64,000 bases of DNA, taken from NCBI GenBank assembly GCA_026929865.2, contig CM049405.1, forward strand, positions 18,932,501-18,996,500, in the 5' to 3' direction. Positions 46,901 to 60,592 of the stretch are shown one piece after another. Origin of the DNA: Hyperoplus lanceolatus. Taxonomy: Eukaryota; Chordata; Actinopteri; Uranoscopiformes; Ammodytidae. A model generated the notes under the pieces. It saw nothing but the letters and a program-made list of their open reading frames with translations, made no database searches and was not told the origin of the DNA. Position numbers and translations under genes: made by a program. The number at the start of each line of letters is the position of its first letter. Position 1 is the first letter of the stretch.

Positions 46901-48839
46901 GGTAGTGAATAAGAGAATAGCTGTGTGAAGGCAGGCTGAGTAGATGGATGAATGAGCAGGTAAGTAAGAAAGGGTGGTGATGAATCAGTGAACGTGTTAC
47001 TCTGGGCGAGTGAGACAGACCTATTGATAGAGTCAGGGTGGGATTGAGTTAGTGACTGAGAGTACAAAGGAGAACTTAAATGAGAGAGCAGTGGAGGGAG
47101 TATATGAGGGAGGGAGACCCAGCTACTAAATGTTTATGAGGGATAGAAGTTAACATTTTTGACTAAATCAGTGAACACATAAGTCCACAGGCACTGAGGT
47201 CCCAATTTCTCAATGAAAACAACAACATTAAGCATTTACATTTCTGCCTCACAGCCTCAGGATGCACAGGGCTTCATTCAGTCTGCTTTGGCAAGTGTCT
47301 AGCTTGAGGGAGTTGAACCATTTCCATCTGAACAATATTCTGAGGAAACTGGAGGCACTATTGCTCCAAAACAGGGTATAGCAGAGCTTTTTGGCCAGAA
47401 GCAATGTCCAGCTGTCCAGGTACGGCTGCCACTATAATTTTAATGCTAATGGATCCACAAAAATGACTGGTGGACAATACAAACTTATGCGGATATACTG
47501 TAGGTGAAAGAACACTGAGAGATGGCAACATCAGAAGAGATGCGCCCCTTCATTGATATAGTGGGAGAATGGTTGAGATTGATATTCCTTTCTCCAAAAC
47601 CTGTATGTTCTTTGTATTTCCCACCATGTCTATGTTGTTCCTTATTATCTGACTTGATTCTCTAGCCATTAAGGCACTCTAATTTCACATTTGCTGCTGA
47701 TGGCTAAAATGTTACAGTTAAAAGATGAGATAAAAAAAAAAACACTTAGGCATGGTTAACCTTCCATGTTACGTACTGTATGATGTAGCTAGAAGGACAT
47801 GGAATGCACTAAGAGAAATGATTTTCCATCATGGGTACTTTCTGAAACTTCTCTAGTGAGGTGATTCTGCTGGAAAAAGCAATTGTCCTTGACCTCGTGT
47901 CTTATCCTCTAATGTACTATTATCAAATATCAGTGTGCAGCTTTAATGTAGACCTAGCAAGAATGTCCCCTTTACATCAGGACTTTAACCCTTTGATGCA
48001 GAATAAAAGTGTCACGTTCAATCAAAGGATTCCACACGCTTATGTGAAATCCACACTATGCTAAGTGTTGCACAACATGCCAGTTAACGTTCATGTCCGT
48101 AGCAAGAAATCATTTGACTTCCAGACTAACAAACTCCTGCTTTGACTTGCTCATCCCCATACGCTTGGTCTCCTTGGAGACCATCAAGGAAGGCAGGATC
48201 AGCTGAGCATTCATCATGATCAAAGTGAAACCTATGTATCCTTACAATACCCTTTCACTGACACCTAGCACCAAGATTCCCCCTGTTCGTCTGCACCCAA
48301 TCCCACACTTGTCCTGTTTTACAGAGCGCAACCTTAGAGGAGAAGCACACAAGGCGAGGATGGATGTCAAATGCAATTAACCCAAAGAGCATCCAACACT
48401 TTACTTTCTCCTTTTATCTCTCTTCACAGGGAGATTTCAACAAGGCTTCCTCATACAAGCTGTCATCGTCATCTACCCTTCTTCGCCCTCAGTTTAGTAG
48501 AGATTTGATCATTCCTTGGTTTGGTTAAGACAGGGACGTATCCACAGAATATAAATGTACCATGCTGCATCGTGCAGCCTTTGAAAAATGAAAGGCGGTG
48601 TTCTTTAAGAGAACACATGACTCCATATAGCGAGGTTTGGAAAGCTTCACCAAAAGGTGCAGCAAGGACTTGGATCATTTAAAATACCATTGATCCCTTG
48701 CATGAGCCATGACAGGCCATGAAAGAAATGGGCCATTCTAACGTTAGCTTATTTTACAATAACTTACTATATGTAAATTTGTTGTAAGATGGAGTGAAGA
48801 TAAACATCAAGGCACATATTTGCCCAATTGTGCAGGTTT
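43964..48839. other. Non-coding stretch, no gene seen
   Basis: Almost 5 kb of AT-rich, unique-looking DNA without element ends I can pair. A frame at 44121-44336 includes a GTAAGT motif but lacks a matching acceptor. A GGACTA triplication lies near 44769-44790 and a T-run at 45993-46010. Frames here are short and unrelated to known families. Confidence 0.5.
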
Positions 48840-49162
48840 TTCCCATAGATAGTATATAAAAGGAGATGTAGCTTCCAACTGCATCCAATCGTACTGGCCT
48901 ATGCGCGTCGCCATCTTGTCAGAATTTTACTCCGCCTCATTTCCTCTTACCGAAAAAGGGCATTTATGTGATGTTGGGGGGAGGGAGATACACCTATCTA
49001 GCTGACGTATACCTCCGAGGCGAAGTGAGGGCCAACAGGCGGCTTGCTGTAACTCAAGAGACCGCGCCCCTAATTATTTAAACATTTTACCTCCAATAGA
49101 ATAAAAACTAGCCTGATAGAAAATAATGTCACCCCTTCAGTGTTGTCATGTACAGTAGATAT
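48840..49162 (-). repeat. Dispersed repeat A, left part of an interrupted copy
   Basis: Reverse complement of the 25370-25612 part of repeat A, with diverged but collinear blocks (CTCTTGAG, TATACGTCAGCTA, CTCCCTCCCCCC, GAGGCGGAGTAAAA). It ends in GATAT at the boundary of the inserted element. Confidence 0.75.
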
Positions 49163-49630
49163 CAGGGTTTTTCCTGCATAGAGAACCTTTTGGCGCCCCC
49201 CAAAGAAGATTTACCCAGCGCCAAAGGAAAATCACCAGCGCCAAAATGATAACATTTGAGAATAAATAAAGTTATTTAAAACCTCTCCAAATTGATCCCA
49301 ATTTAAGTCAGCCTTCTTGAGAGGCTGGGCAATAACTTGAATTTTAAATTTCGATTATTATTACGGCTTCCCTCAATCTTGAAAACAAAATAATTGTAAT
49401 GAAACTATCATTGTTCCGCACGCCCGGGCTTACAGGCTTTTAAATGCAGCGAACCCTTTCAGCTGCGCGTTCCGCTCGGCCCCTCCCTCACCTGATAGTT
49501 CAGCTGGTCCAGAGTAGGAGGGAGATGTTGCGCGTTGCCGGGTGTTTTGAAAAACTTCTAGAGGATGGCAGAACGTCCGCCTTTGGTCGAGAATAAAGGT
49601 AAAACTAATTGTGTTGTCTGAAAACACTTC

Positions 49631-50466
<836 letters not shown>

Positions 50467-51109
50467 CACTTTACACTCACAACAGACTAAAATAACGTGC
50501 AAGATATGTCACTCGCGGACACGCGACATACGCAACCGCAAGAGATAAAGAAAAAAAGGCATATCCGACCATATCTGCACCTCAAAACATCCCGACCAAT
50601 TAGTTTACTCACTTTAAGTTGAATCATAGTGGTCTATGACCAAGCAATAAAGGAATAAAAAACACATGAGTTTAAAGCTCCTTGACTCCTGTCCTGCCAC
50701 CACAACAGTTAACACTATACAATGCAACAGCCTATCCAGCCAGCTCCTTGAGAAATAATGACGCCCTCAAATTCCTGCTAGCAAAATATGTGCCCTATCA
50801 ACACCATTAGCAATGTGTTATTTTTATTTTGACATATTGATTTTATTAAATTATTTAAAATATATTTAACTTATTTAGCCTTTTTCTATTTTCCTTTTTT
50901 TCAGTTCAATTAGGCCTATGTTTAAAGTCCAAAGTCATGGTGTTAATAGAAACAACCTTGTTAAAAGTTTAATACATGCATGATGTTCTTAAATCAATGA
51001 TTATCTGTCTTTAATAATCGTGATTACACAATGCCAATCAAAATAACCATGATTATGATTTTTTCATAATCAAGCAGCCCTACCTTCTTGCAATTTCCAT
51101 GGTTTAGAA

Positions 51110-52250
51110 CAGGGGTGGCCACTGTTTTTCAGCCTGTGAGCTACTTTTAAAATGACCAAGTCAAAGTGAGCTACCACCTACTATTAGGGGTCAAAAGTCA
51201 CGGTTCGGTACGTACCTCGGTTTTTAAGTCACGGTTCTGTTCTGTACGGTACGGTTCTCAGTTAAGAGGAACATGCAGAATTGCAGCCTAAAGGTATTTT
51301 CCAGTATAGAAAAGAAAAAACTGCTGCATACAACCAAAGTCTCCAATAAATAAAATACTTCTTAAATAAAAGTGAAAGTCCTTCTTCACGGCAACACTTT
51401 CCTTGCACATAAAACAGATACATTCCCCCTCTTGTTAAATACCATTGATACACCCAGTGTTTTCTGCTATTGCGTCCAATGTCCAGCTGGGTGAAAATAG
51501 TAGCCAGCCGAGATCCCGCCCCTCCAAAGGGGGTCCAGGGGTATGCCCCCCCGGGAGATTTTTTTAAGTTTTTAAAGTGAAATGCATGAATCTGGTGCAC
51601 TTTGATAGAGAAATTAAGAATTTTGCATGAAAAAAAAATGGAGACACTGTGTCAGATGAATTAGAAGCTATTGGAGAAAGACACATGGATTTTCCATAAT
51701 AATATTAATTTAAAATAAAATACTATGCAGGGTCCTCTGGGATGGGCGTGTTGCTCTTTTTCTTTTATGGGACATATTTCTCTGTAATATAATGAGTGCA
51801 TTTCAATTATTTAAAAATTAAAAGGGCCATATTACATTATATTTTTAAAATGTGCCACGGGCCAATAAAAAGCGGGCCCGCGGGCCGTAGTTTGGACACC
51901 CCTGCACTAGAATATGTGGTGGTCTGTTTGTCTGAACAGTCTTCCTCTCTCTGGCTGTATTTTACATAGTAGAATTTGTCACAGTGCAGAAGCCTCTCCA
52001 CTTCCTTGACTTGGATTAGCTTTGGTTAGCTCACTGGCTAACAAACTGATATGTACTGTATGTCAAATTAGAAAGTGGTGTCCTCTCTCCCTCCATCGAA
52101 CTTCGGCGCATGCTCGCACGTCTCGTTCACTCTTTCATAGTAAAAAAAAAAAAAAAATTTAATTTTTTTTTTTTTTTTTTTTAAGAATGCCACGTGATCG
52201 ACCCACACTACCCTCGCGATCGATCGCGATCAACCTAGTGGCCACCGCTG
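51110..52250. mobile_element. hAT-type element with 8-bp target duplication
   Basis: The left end CAGGGGTGGCCACTG (51110-51124) and right end AGTGGCCACCGCTG (52237-52250) are inverted complements with one or two mismatches. The flanks GTTTAGAA (51102-51109) and GTTTAGAT (52251-52258) match at 7 of 8 positions, as expected for a hAT duplication. The interior holds a second element end (TTTGGACACCCCTG, to 51904) and a copy of the dispersed repeat at 51462. No transposase is recognised. Confidence 0.75.
51462..51728 (+). repeat. Dispersed repeat, copy 2 (CCCCCCGGGA hairpin family)
   Basis: Collinear with 24407-24742, including GGGGTATGCCCCCCCGGGA and TTTTTAAAGTGAAATGCATG. It diverges by many small indels. 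Confidence 0.7.
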
Positions 52251-52544
52251 GTTTAGATCAATTAGAAACAATTACATTATTACATTGGTAATCATTAGTA
52301 TTGTGACTTCCTATCTACAGGTTATTTATTGTGATTTTATCAGTCAGTAAGCTCCATGGTAACACAGCGATTGACAGGCTAACTGAAATGCTCTTTATCT
52401 GGACAGAAACTGCCCTCACCAACCCCACACCCTTCTTAATATACACAAACGTTTTGCCTTTACTGTTGCACATAGTCGCAACCCCAAAAAATTGGCCCGC
52501 ATACTGATCCCCCAAAGGGCCATTCTGAGCCAGGAAAAACCCTG

Positions 52545-52790
52545 GATATGAACTAAACATACAGACTATAATGTTTTTTTTGTACTAGGCCTTACATAGG
52601 TTTAATTATGCTATGAAAACAGCTTATGTAACATGGGAGTTAATGAGAAATTGCTCTGTTTTGAAACCTACCCTTAGTGGCCACTCAGCAAACTACAATT
52701 TTTGCCACTTTGTCACGCATAAGATGATGGTAGAACTCGCTGTGGTTGGGGCTTGGTTTTTCCCCATAGGATAGGTAAAAGTAGCTGTCC
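52545..52790 (-). repeat. Dispersed repeat A, right part of the interrupted copy
   Basis: Continues repeat A after the inserted element. On the minus strand it shows TCTGTATGTTTAGTTCATAT, TAATTAAACCTAT and AAGCCCCAACCACAGCGA, collinear with 25110-25370. Confidence 0.72.
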
Positions 52791-53577
52791 TTATAGTAAC
52801 TGACAAGTAAGTGAGGAGTTGGGGTAGGGCTTCAGAATAAAGAATTCAGCTGGACAAAGAGTTAGGAGTTAGGATAGGGCTAGTGAGTGACATCTGCATG
52901 GTTGATAAGCTACCAAAGATGGATAGTTGCTGAACAATTTTGAGATTTATCTCATTCACCTCTAATTAAACCTTCAAACAAATATAGCAGTCTACATTTA
53001 TGTCGCAATAGCACATCAGCCATAACAACATTCAGTATAGAACGTATACAATTGTGAGCAGCAACTGCCCAAAAAAGACTAAAGGATGACAATATAATCT
53101 AAATTGTGAAGAAGAATACCAATAATACAAAAAAAGCTAACCTACTGCAATCAAACCTATCAAATAGGTGCCATTTATGGACATTTGGTCTAGGGTTAAA
53201 TGGTGCTTGTGGTCTAGGGTTAAATGGTGCTTGTGAAACAGCCCTAAGAAATTGAAAACGGAAACAAACTTTTCATTCCAGGCTCTCACAACCCCATCGG
53301 AGCCCCAGGTTGTCAGTCCCACTTTTCCCACCAACTGAAACGGCCCTAAGCCTGAATACTACAAGGAACAAAAGGAAAATACAGCCCTTAGCACAGCTTA
53401 AGTGTCTCATTCATTTTAAGATGATGCATATACAATAAATACAAACTCTAAACAGCTGGAGTGAGCTGGGTCGTTGCTGTTCATTATTTTGATTCGGTTT
53501 ACACTCTGATCAATTAGCTGCTGTGTCCAATCACTCAACATAATTCAAATGAATAGGTGTAGTAAAAGGCTTCCATG
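52791..53577. other. Non-coding stretch, no gene seen
   Basis: AT-rich DNA. A 24-bp unit (GGTCTAGGGTTAAATGGTGC plus TTGT) is tandemly doubled at 53187-53234. No gene is recognised. Confidence 0.55.
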
Positions 53578-53579
53578 TA

Positions 53580-53858
53580 CACTCAACAAAAATATAAACG
53601 CAACACTTTTGTTTTTGCTCCCATTTTTCACGAGATGGACTTAAAGATCTAAAATTCCTTCCAGATACACAATATTACCATTTCTCTCAAACATTGTTCA
53701 CAAATCTGTCTAAATGTGTGATAGTGAGCACTTCTGCTTTGCTGAGATAATCCATCCCACCTCACAGGTGTGCCACATCAAGTTGCTGATCTGACATCAT
53801 GATTGGTGCACAGGTATGCCTTAGACTGTCCACAATAAAAGGCCACCCTGAAATGTGC
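53580..53858. repeat. Left terminal inverted repeat of the Tc1 element
   Basis: Pairs with 54910-55188 with scattered mismatches. Contains CAGGTGTGCCACATCAAG, repeated in inverted form on the right. Confidence 0.92.
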
Positions 53859-53877
53859 AGTTTTGTCTCACAGCAAA

Positions 53878-54804
53878 ATGCCACAGATGCCACAAGCATT
53901 GAGGGAGAGTGCAATTGGCATGCTGACAGCAGGAATGTCAACCAGATCTGTTGCTCGTGCATTGAATGTTCATTTCTCCACCATAAGCCGTCTCCAAAGG
54001 CGTTTCAGAGAATATGGCAGTACATCCAACCGGCCTCACAACCGCAGACCACGTGTAACCACACCAGCCCAGGACCTCCACATCCAGCAGGTTCACCTCC
54101 AAGATCGTCTGAGACCAGCCACTGAGACAGCTGCTGAAACAATTGGTTTGCATAACCAAACAATTTCTGCACAAACTGTCAGAAACCGTCTCAGGGAAGC
54201 TCAACTGCATGCTCGTCGTCCTCATCGGGGTCTTGACCTGACTCCAGCTCGTCGCCGTAACAGACTTGAGTGGGCAAATGCTCACATTCGATGTCGTCTG
54301 GCACGTTGGAGAGGTGTTCTCTTCACGGATGAATCTCGGTTTACATTGTTCAGGGCAGATGGCAGACAGCGTGTGTGGCGTCGTGTGGGTGAGCGCTTTG
54401 CTGATGTCAATGTTGTGGATCGAGTGGCCCATGGTGGTGGTGGGGTTATGGTATGGGCAGGCATCTGTTATGGACGAAGAACACAGATGCATTTTATTGA
54501 TGGCATTTTGAATGCACAGAGATACTGTGATGAGATCCTGAGGCCCATTGTTGTGCCATACATCCATGAACATCACCTCACGTTACAGCAAGATAATGCA
54601 CGGCCCCATGTTGCAAGGATCTGTACACAATTCTTGGAAGCTGAAAATGTCCCACTTCTTGCATGGCCAGCATACTCACCGGACATGTCACCCATTGAGC
54701 ATGTTTGGGATGTGCTTGACCGGCGTATACGACAGCGTGCACCACTTCCCACTAATATCCAGCAACTTCGACCAACATTCCACAGGCCACAATTGACAAT
54801 CTGA
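53878..54804 (+). pseudogene. Tc1 transposase (DD34E), C-terminus frameshifted
   Basis: From ATG 53878 the frame gives 308 residues. Residues 5-45 are the first helix-turn-helix (STRSVARALNVHFSTI). An NRRPRV linker follows at 55-60, then a second helix-turn-helix near 65-110. The DDE domain follows with Asp151 (FTDESRF), Asp239 (QQDNARPHVA) and Glu274 (SPIEHVWD). Asp239 and Glu274 are separated by 34 residues, the Tc1 spacing. After residue 298 the sequence departs from the other copy because about 22 bp are missing near 54770, so the last ~40 residues are replaced by a short tail. All catalytic residues remain. The protein cuts and rejoins DNA at TA, binding the terminal repeats. Activity is uncertain because the C-terminus is altered. 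A non-ATG upstream extension is ignored. Confidence 0.9.
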
Positions 54805-54909
54805 TAAACTCTATGTGAAGAAGATGTGTTGCACTGCATGAGGCAAATGGTGGTCACACCAGATACTGACTGGTTCTGAGTCCCCAGACCCCCAATAAAG
54901 CAAAAAAAA

Positions 54910-55188
54910 GCACATTTCAGAGTGGCCTTTTATTGTGGACAGTCTAAGGCACACCTGTGCACTAATCATGATGTCAGATCAGCATCTTGATGTGGCACAC
55001 CTGTGAGGTGGGATGGATTATCTCTGCAAAGCGGAAGTGCTCCCTATCACACATTTAGACAGATTTGTGAACAGTGGTTGAGAGAAATGGTAATATTGTG
55101 TATCTGGAATGAATTTTAGATCTTTAAGTCTATCTCATGAAAAATGGGAGCAAAAACAAAAGTGTTGCGTTTATATTTTTGTTGAGTG
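54910..55188. repeat. Right terminal inverted repeat of the Tc1 element
   Basis: Inverted complement of 53580-53858, ending CAACACTTTTG-type sequence when read from the outside. Confidence 0.92.
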
Positions 55189-55291
55189 TATGATGATTTT
55201 GTGTATCCTTGCATCAAGCTCCCCTGGGAAGCTTCCTAGCTACTTAGCAAAATAAAGATAATTGGACAATGCTCAAATAATGACAGACCAG

Positions 55292-56568
55292 GGGCCTGTT
55301 TCAGGTAGCTGGTTTTACATACTCTGGGTTTAACCCTGCACTCTGAGTTGGTAAACTCAGAGCGCAGGGTTGATAAGCAACTCTGGGTTTTCGGTTTCAG
55401 AACAGTGGATCAGCGTTGGGTTTATCAACTCTGAGCGTGTTCACTCTGGGTGGAGCGTGTGCATAAAAGCCATCGTCAATGGATCGCTGATAACATGATT
55501 CACCATGGAAACAGAAGAAACAAATGATTGATCCTTCCACTTCTCCACTTCTCAAAAAAGAAAAAAAGAAATCTCCGCTGCTCCCACTAGAGTTAGAAAT
55601 ATTAACGAATGAGCTTATGGTAGCCTATGGAGAAGAATTAACGGGATATTGTCTCATAACTCTGATCTAATCTCCTCGGCAATTCATAAAAAAAACAGAG
55701 CAAACATTTGTTGTCAAGATAATCATTTCCCTTCCGTATGAGAAGCCATAGTCTATTTTAAAAAGTTACGCATATCAGCTGTAAAGTAATAAAGCTGGCG
55801 CGGCACAGCATTGCTGACAGTGCCTAAAGCTTACTGTGCAGTAAACAGAACAGACTGTCGCTTCTTTTAAATGGGAAGTGAAATACATTAATGTCAAGAC
55901 ACATTAGGTGACAGTTTCCATTGAAGAGCCTGATTGATTTATTACCAGATCCATTTTCCTCAAGTGATCACAGTTTAAATTATTATATAATTTTTATATT
56001 CATGTTAGGCTATTTAACGAGGCTTGTCTGTGACTTTAGGATCGCACAAGTGAACTACAACGATCGCGTGCAGCCGCAGCGTTACATGAATCCACCTGAC
56101 ATAAATCTGTTCAGTGGCACAGACGTTAAAAAACATACAATACAATTAGGTTTATTAATCTGAATGTAGAGCATGTCATGATGTGTAAGGTGGCCGCCTA
56201 TATGAACGGACCGAGGGCTGAGAACAAGGCTACTGATCAGATAAATGATCGGTCAAACGTAAAATCATCAGGAAATGATAAAAACATCCCGATGGAGATT
56301 TCTATAGAGTGATTTTGCTTCAAACTGTACAGGGACGCGTGTGACAGTGACACTCTTTATTCAGTCGAAGCTGCAGCGTAAAGTGAAAACAAACTCAGGG
56401 TAGGTCTAACCACCTCCCGAGCAGGTTAGACCCACGGCGTATGTTGCCGCAGTAACTGACTCTCGGTTGCGCTGAACCTGCTACCTGAAACGGAAAACCC
56501 AGAGTTTCCACCAACTCAGAGCGAACAAACTCTGGGTTGCCTCAAAACCAGCTACCTGAAACAGGCCC
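55292..56568. mobile_element. 1.28-kb non-autonomous DNA element with CAG duplication
   Basis: The left end GGGCCTGTTTCAGGTAGCTG (55292-55311) matches the inverted right end CAGCTACCTGAAACAGGCCC (56549-56568). The 3-bp CAG lies on both sides (55289-55291 and 56569-56571). CTCTGGGTT-like motifs recur in both orientations near each end. A 3-bp duplication and these ends suggest a PIF/Harbinger-like family, although the usual TWA target is not matched. The frame at 55921-56163 is not recognised. Confidence 0.72.
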
Positions 56569-56903
56569 CAGGTCGATGTTTAGGTCACATAAAGATAATG
56601 AAGAAAAGCATTTCACCCACAAACACAAGACATGAAACAGTTAATATCTAACTAGAGCTGGACCTTTCTTTTAAGCTCTAGGCAAATTATGGTAAATGTT
56701 AACAGTATGCGAGTAGTGAGATGCACTGTGTCACACTGAAGATACACAACAGCAACAACATATTCAAATACGGAAACATGCACATTGACCTTTCTTCAAC
56801 CCTTTCAGAGACCACCTTTCTTTAGACTTTTTTAAACATGCATAAAACATGCATGCAATGTCATTGGCTGACAAGTCTTGGGCAGCATTGCGATCAATAG
56901 TGG

Positions 56904-57006
<103 letters not shown>

Positions 57007-57009
57007 CGG

Positions 57010-59896
57010 GACAGACTGTGAGTGGAGATATTTACTTACCACAACAGGAGCTGGATATGCTTACTGTCTAAAAAGGCTAAACCCTGCCTCTCCAGATAAC
57101 AACACATTATATTCTCACCCACCAATGTGGGGGTCATATTTTTGTAAGATTTATCGTTGGGCTAATTATTTTAGCTGCGCTGTATGAGCAGAATAATTAC
57201 TTTAAGAACGTGAGAAGGAAACTGTGACTACAGTGAACTTATCGAATATGACAAGGCAATGTTTGGGCCCTGGGGCAACTGTGCAGCCTACAACTCTATT
57301 TTAGCTCTCCAGACGGCATTAGTGTCATTGTCTTTTTATCCTGTCATATTGATCCTCTAAAAGTGGGACTCCATACTGAACCACCAAAGGATATAGACAC
57401 TCTTGATTGGGCTGGCTAGTTATGTAACTGTCCTCACATCTTAGCAGACATATAGGCTGCCACAGAATAATCAAAGAGCTGAGCACCGACATAGGAGGAT
57501 CTTTGATATACAGGGCCAGTGTTGGGACAGACAGGTCGGCCTACTTGTACATAACCTTCGATATATGTCAACAGACGGCACAAGGTTTATCCTGCACTTC
57601 AAGTAGGACTATTTTGTTCTCAACAAAAGTAAACATTCTTTGACCTCAATGAATTGGAAGTATAGTGCTTATATCTCAAGCTTTGCAGTAGAGGAAACTA
57701 GTGGATGTACCGTTAGCGCACTGATCTGCTATATTACTGGATTTACTTCAGGGGTGTTGGCCAAAACACCATTTCAGGCCAAAAACGTCAGACTATGAAG
57801 CATGAGACGATGAGAGGAGGAGTAAGGATTTATCCTATGTTTATTTCTTCTTTGACATGCACAGCAGCATACAGATCCCGGGGAAAGAACAATAGCAATA
57901 CTCCGCTTGTGATGACACGTTGAACAGCTGTTGCGACCCACGAATCGCGTCCGTTTAATAACGTGCATAAATTATAGCTTATTACAGCGATCGGGAAACT
58001 CTATGTAGGCCTACTTACTCATAAGGGCGATGCAAACAATCTCAGGGAAAGCACGTTTCAACCATGGAACGATACTGCGGCAACTTGCACGCTCACACAA
58101 CTGAGAGATAAAGAAAAGAAAACTTCACTAAACAGACGCTCCAGCTGACTGACGTCACGGACGCTAACTTACAGTAAAATACGAAATAAATACGAAACCC
58201 ACCCGATCTCCTCACTAGCAGTTTGTGTATGGAGCCAGGGGTGCGTTCCGATTATTCGGTTTATTCAATCAATTCATAGTAACGCACTGCATTTAACGTT
58301 CAGTAGCCTAACGATAACGGCGTTGTAACGACGGAAACAGTAATCAGTTAGATTACCCCGTTACTGAAAAAATAACTGCGTTACCAAACAACGTTATTCC
58401 AAATACTGTACAGGGCACATGCAGGTGATGAAACAACAACCCCTGAATAGGCACATGGCCCAACAAAGAAGAGGCACAATTATTTTTTTTTAACTCTAGC
58501 ACTTCCAAATACTATTCTATGCAGAATCTTCCAAAAATAGTGCAGTGTAGTCTGGCCTGCAGGCTGATTATGGTGTTTGAAAACCATAACTTTTTTGTTT
58601 GCTGTTTGTGGTTGGACTCTTAACAGGAATGGATTGTTGCCTTTAGATTGGAGTGAAATCCAGTTAATTTTGATGGTGCCCTTATCGTATGCAAAAGCAA
58701 TTAACAGCTAGGGGGCAATAATTCAGTTGAACTACTAAGTTGCTTAGGTTTTGATTTTATGTTTGTTTCAATTGTACAAGTTTACACCTTGTGGCTTGAG
58801 GATTCCTATGTTTTTACTTCTTCATGTTATAAATGAAGTGATGCTGCATTACCAGACAGACAGTCAGGACTACTGCTTTTTTCCAACAGCATAAGAGTCA
58901 CAGGCGCTGTGTTTACCTTGAATTATTGGGTCTCTTCAATTTCAGAGGTGAATTACTGTGCTTCTCTCAACTCTTCAACCTCTAAGGACCAAGGTAAGCC
59001 TTCGCAGGTTTACAATATTTATTATATATTTCTGATGTCAGAGGGGCTGAAACTACACTGTGCAATCTCCTGCAAAATGTCTGATCAATCTCTCTCTATT
59101 CACAAATTCAGAATAGAGAAGTGAAAAGGGAGGGAGGTAAAGGATAGAAGGCCATGTCCAGTGCTTCTCATCTGCTTTTGCTATTATCAGTCCAGGACCA
59201 GGATTCACCAGATGTTCAGACCAGCACCACACATTGTAACCTTAAAACCAGGCATTTAGTATGATTAATGGGTTATGTTTTAGGCAGGAAAACAAAGCCT
59301 AAATCCATGTAGAGGGATGCAATCTATTGCTGATAGTGTCTATCATTGCCAGACTTAAGACATTTAAAAAATATGTTGTGACATGAATGGCATATGAGCA
59401 TTGATAAAGAATAGATATAGTTTTAGGCAACAAAAGCATGCTCTATAGGTTGATTTTGATACTAGATTGGTTAGTCTATATTTTGGTCCAGAGTGCAATG
59501 TCTTTAAAAATATTAAATGGATTACCATTCAGTGTTGCACTAATATGCATGAACTCCAGGGGATGGATCGTTGTGTTTTTGGGGGTTTCTCACCCACAAT
59601 TTAACAAGTAAAAAGTGACCTTCAGTCGAACTGAATACTGAATACTTGGGGGTTCAATGTCACTTGCTCCTGTCATTGCCTGAAAAAGACCCCCAAGTCA
59701 CATCTATTGTCTGTCATTGTTTGTGCTTTCCTCATTTACTCTTCCTTTGCTCTTTTAATTAAATAATTAAATAAAATTAGAAATGTGCTCATCTCATTCA
59801 TTCAAGCTTTCAGATGTACAAGTAATTCCTTTGTTTTATTTATTTTTTAAATTGTCATTCACACAATGTAATGCTTTCTTACTGACAGGTTAATGA
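57010..59896. other. Non-coding stretch, no gene seen
   Basis: AT-rich DNA. A segment near 58280-58410 rich in GTTAC/GTAAC motifs (GTAACGACGG, TTACCCCGTTACTG) looks like part of a dispersed element, but its ends could not be paired. ACTTGGGGGT and ACCCCCAAGT near 59645 and 59690 form a short stem. No coding frame is recognised. Confidence 0.45.
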
Positions 59897-59898
59897 GA

Positions 59899-60592
59899 CT
59901 AAGGTCGTGTTCACACCTAATAGACCACTTCTTCGGTGTGCACCAGTTGAGAGCGGATCCATTGTTTAATTTTTTTAGATGGTTAGGTTTGCCTTATCAA
60001 AGGCAAAACTCAAACGGATTCATTGTAAACAAAAGCCTGTGCACGGGAATGCTGTAAGACAGTTTGGCGAGTAAAAATGCAAATCGCTCGCAATTTGTAC
60101 CATAGCCTAGGACATTACAGAGCATCGACGGGATTGTTTTCATGCTTAATGTGGAGAGCATATTTTAACATCCAGAATCTATTAAATGTAGTGCTACTTT
60201 CCTCTGTCAGCCCACGTTATAATAGCAGCAGACTGTAGCGGGCAGAGCATATTATCCTTTATTAAGGGCTTATGCTCTGACAATGTGCGCTAAATAACTT
60301 AACAACATGTGCATTTAATGAAAGACATCATGCAAAAGATGGCGAAGTGATGCGTAAATACTCCACTTCCTGTGATTAGTGCGGATGGGGTTCACACCAG
60401 CGATGAACTGCTCCAGAGTTCACTTGCAAGTGGCCCGAGACCACGTCTTTCAAGGGGAACAGAGTCTGATTGTTTAGCACCAGATTCTCGGACTGCGTTC
60501 AAACCAAGCCAAATTAACTGCACCAAGGGCTTAAACGCTCCAGGGTTTGTTTTTAACCACACTTAACAAAGCTGGTGTAAGCATCCCCTAAG
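59899..60592. mobile_element. Possible MITE with imperfect ~19-bp ends
   Basis: The left end CTAAGGTCGTGTTCACACC (59899-59917) and the right end (60574-60592, ending CATCCCCTAAG) match as inverted repeats at about 13 of 19 positions. The short frame at 60372-60566 inside has no recognised family. No target duplication is clear. Confidence 0.4.

Larger units (their letters stand above)
53580..55188 (+). mobile_element. Tc1-like transposon, nearly full length, long inverted repeats
   Basis: A 1609-bp element flanked by TA (53578-53579 and 55189-55190). Its terminal inverted repeats are about 279 bp each (53580-53858 and 54910-55188), starting CACTCAACAAAAATATAAAC. A single transposase gene fills the interior. 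Long repeats of this kind are the IR/DR arrangement of some Tc1 families. The copy is well preserved except for a small deletion near the 3' end of the gene. Confidence 0.95.

Noticed and set aside
53863-53877. Five extra residues before the Tc1 transposase ATG
   Set aside because: The upstream start would be TTG. The ATG at 53878 is the first proper start, and the same holds for 43494 versus 43509.
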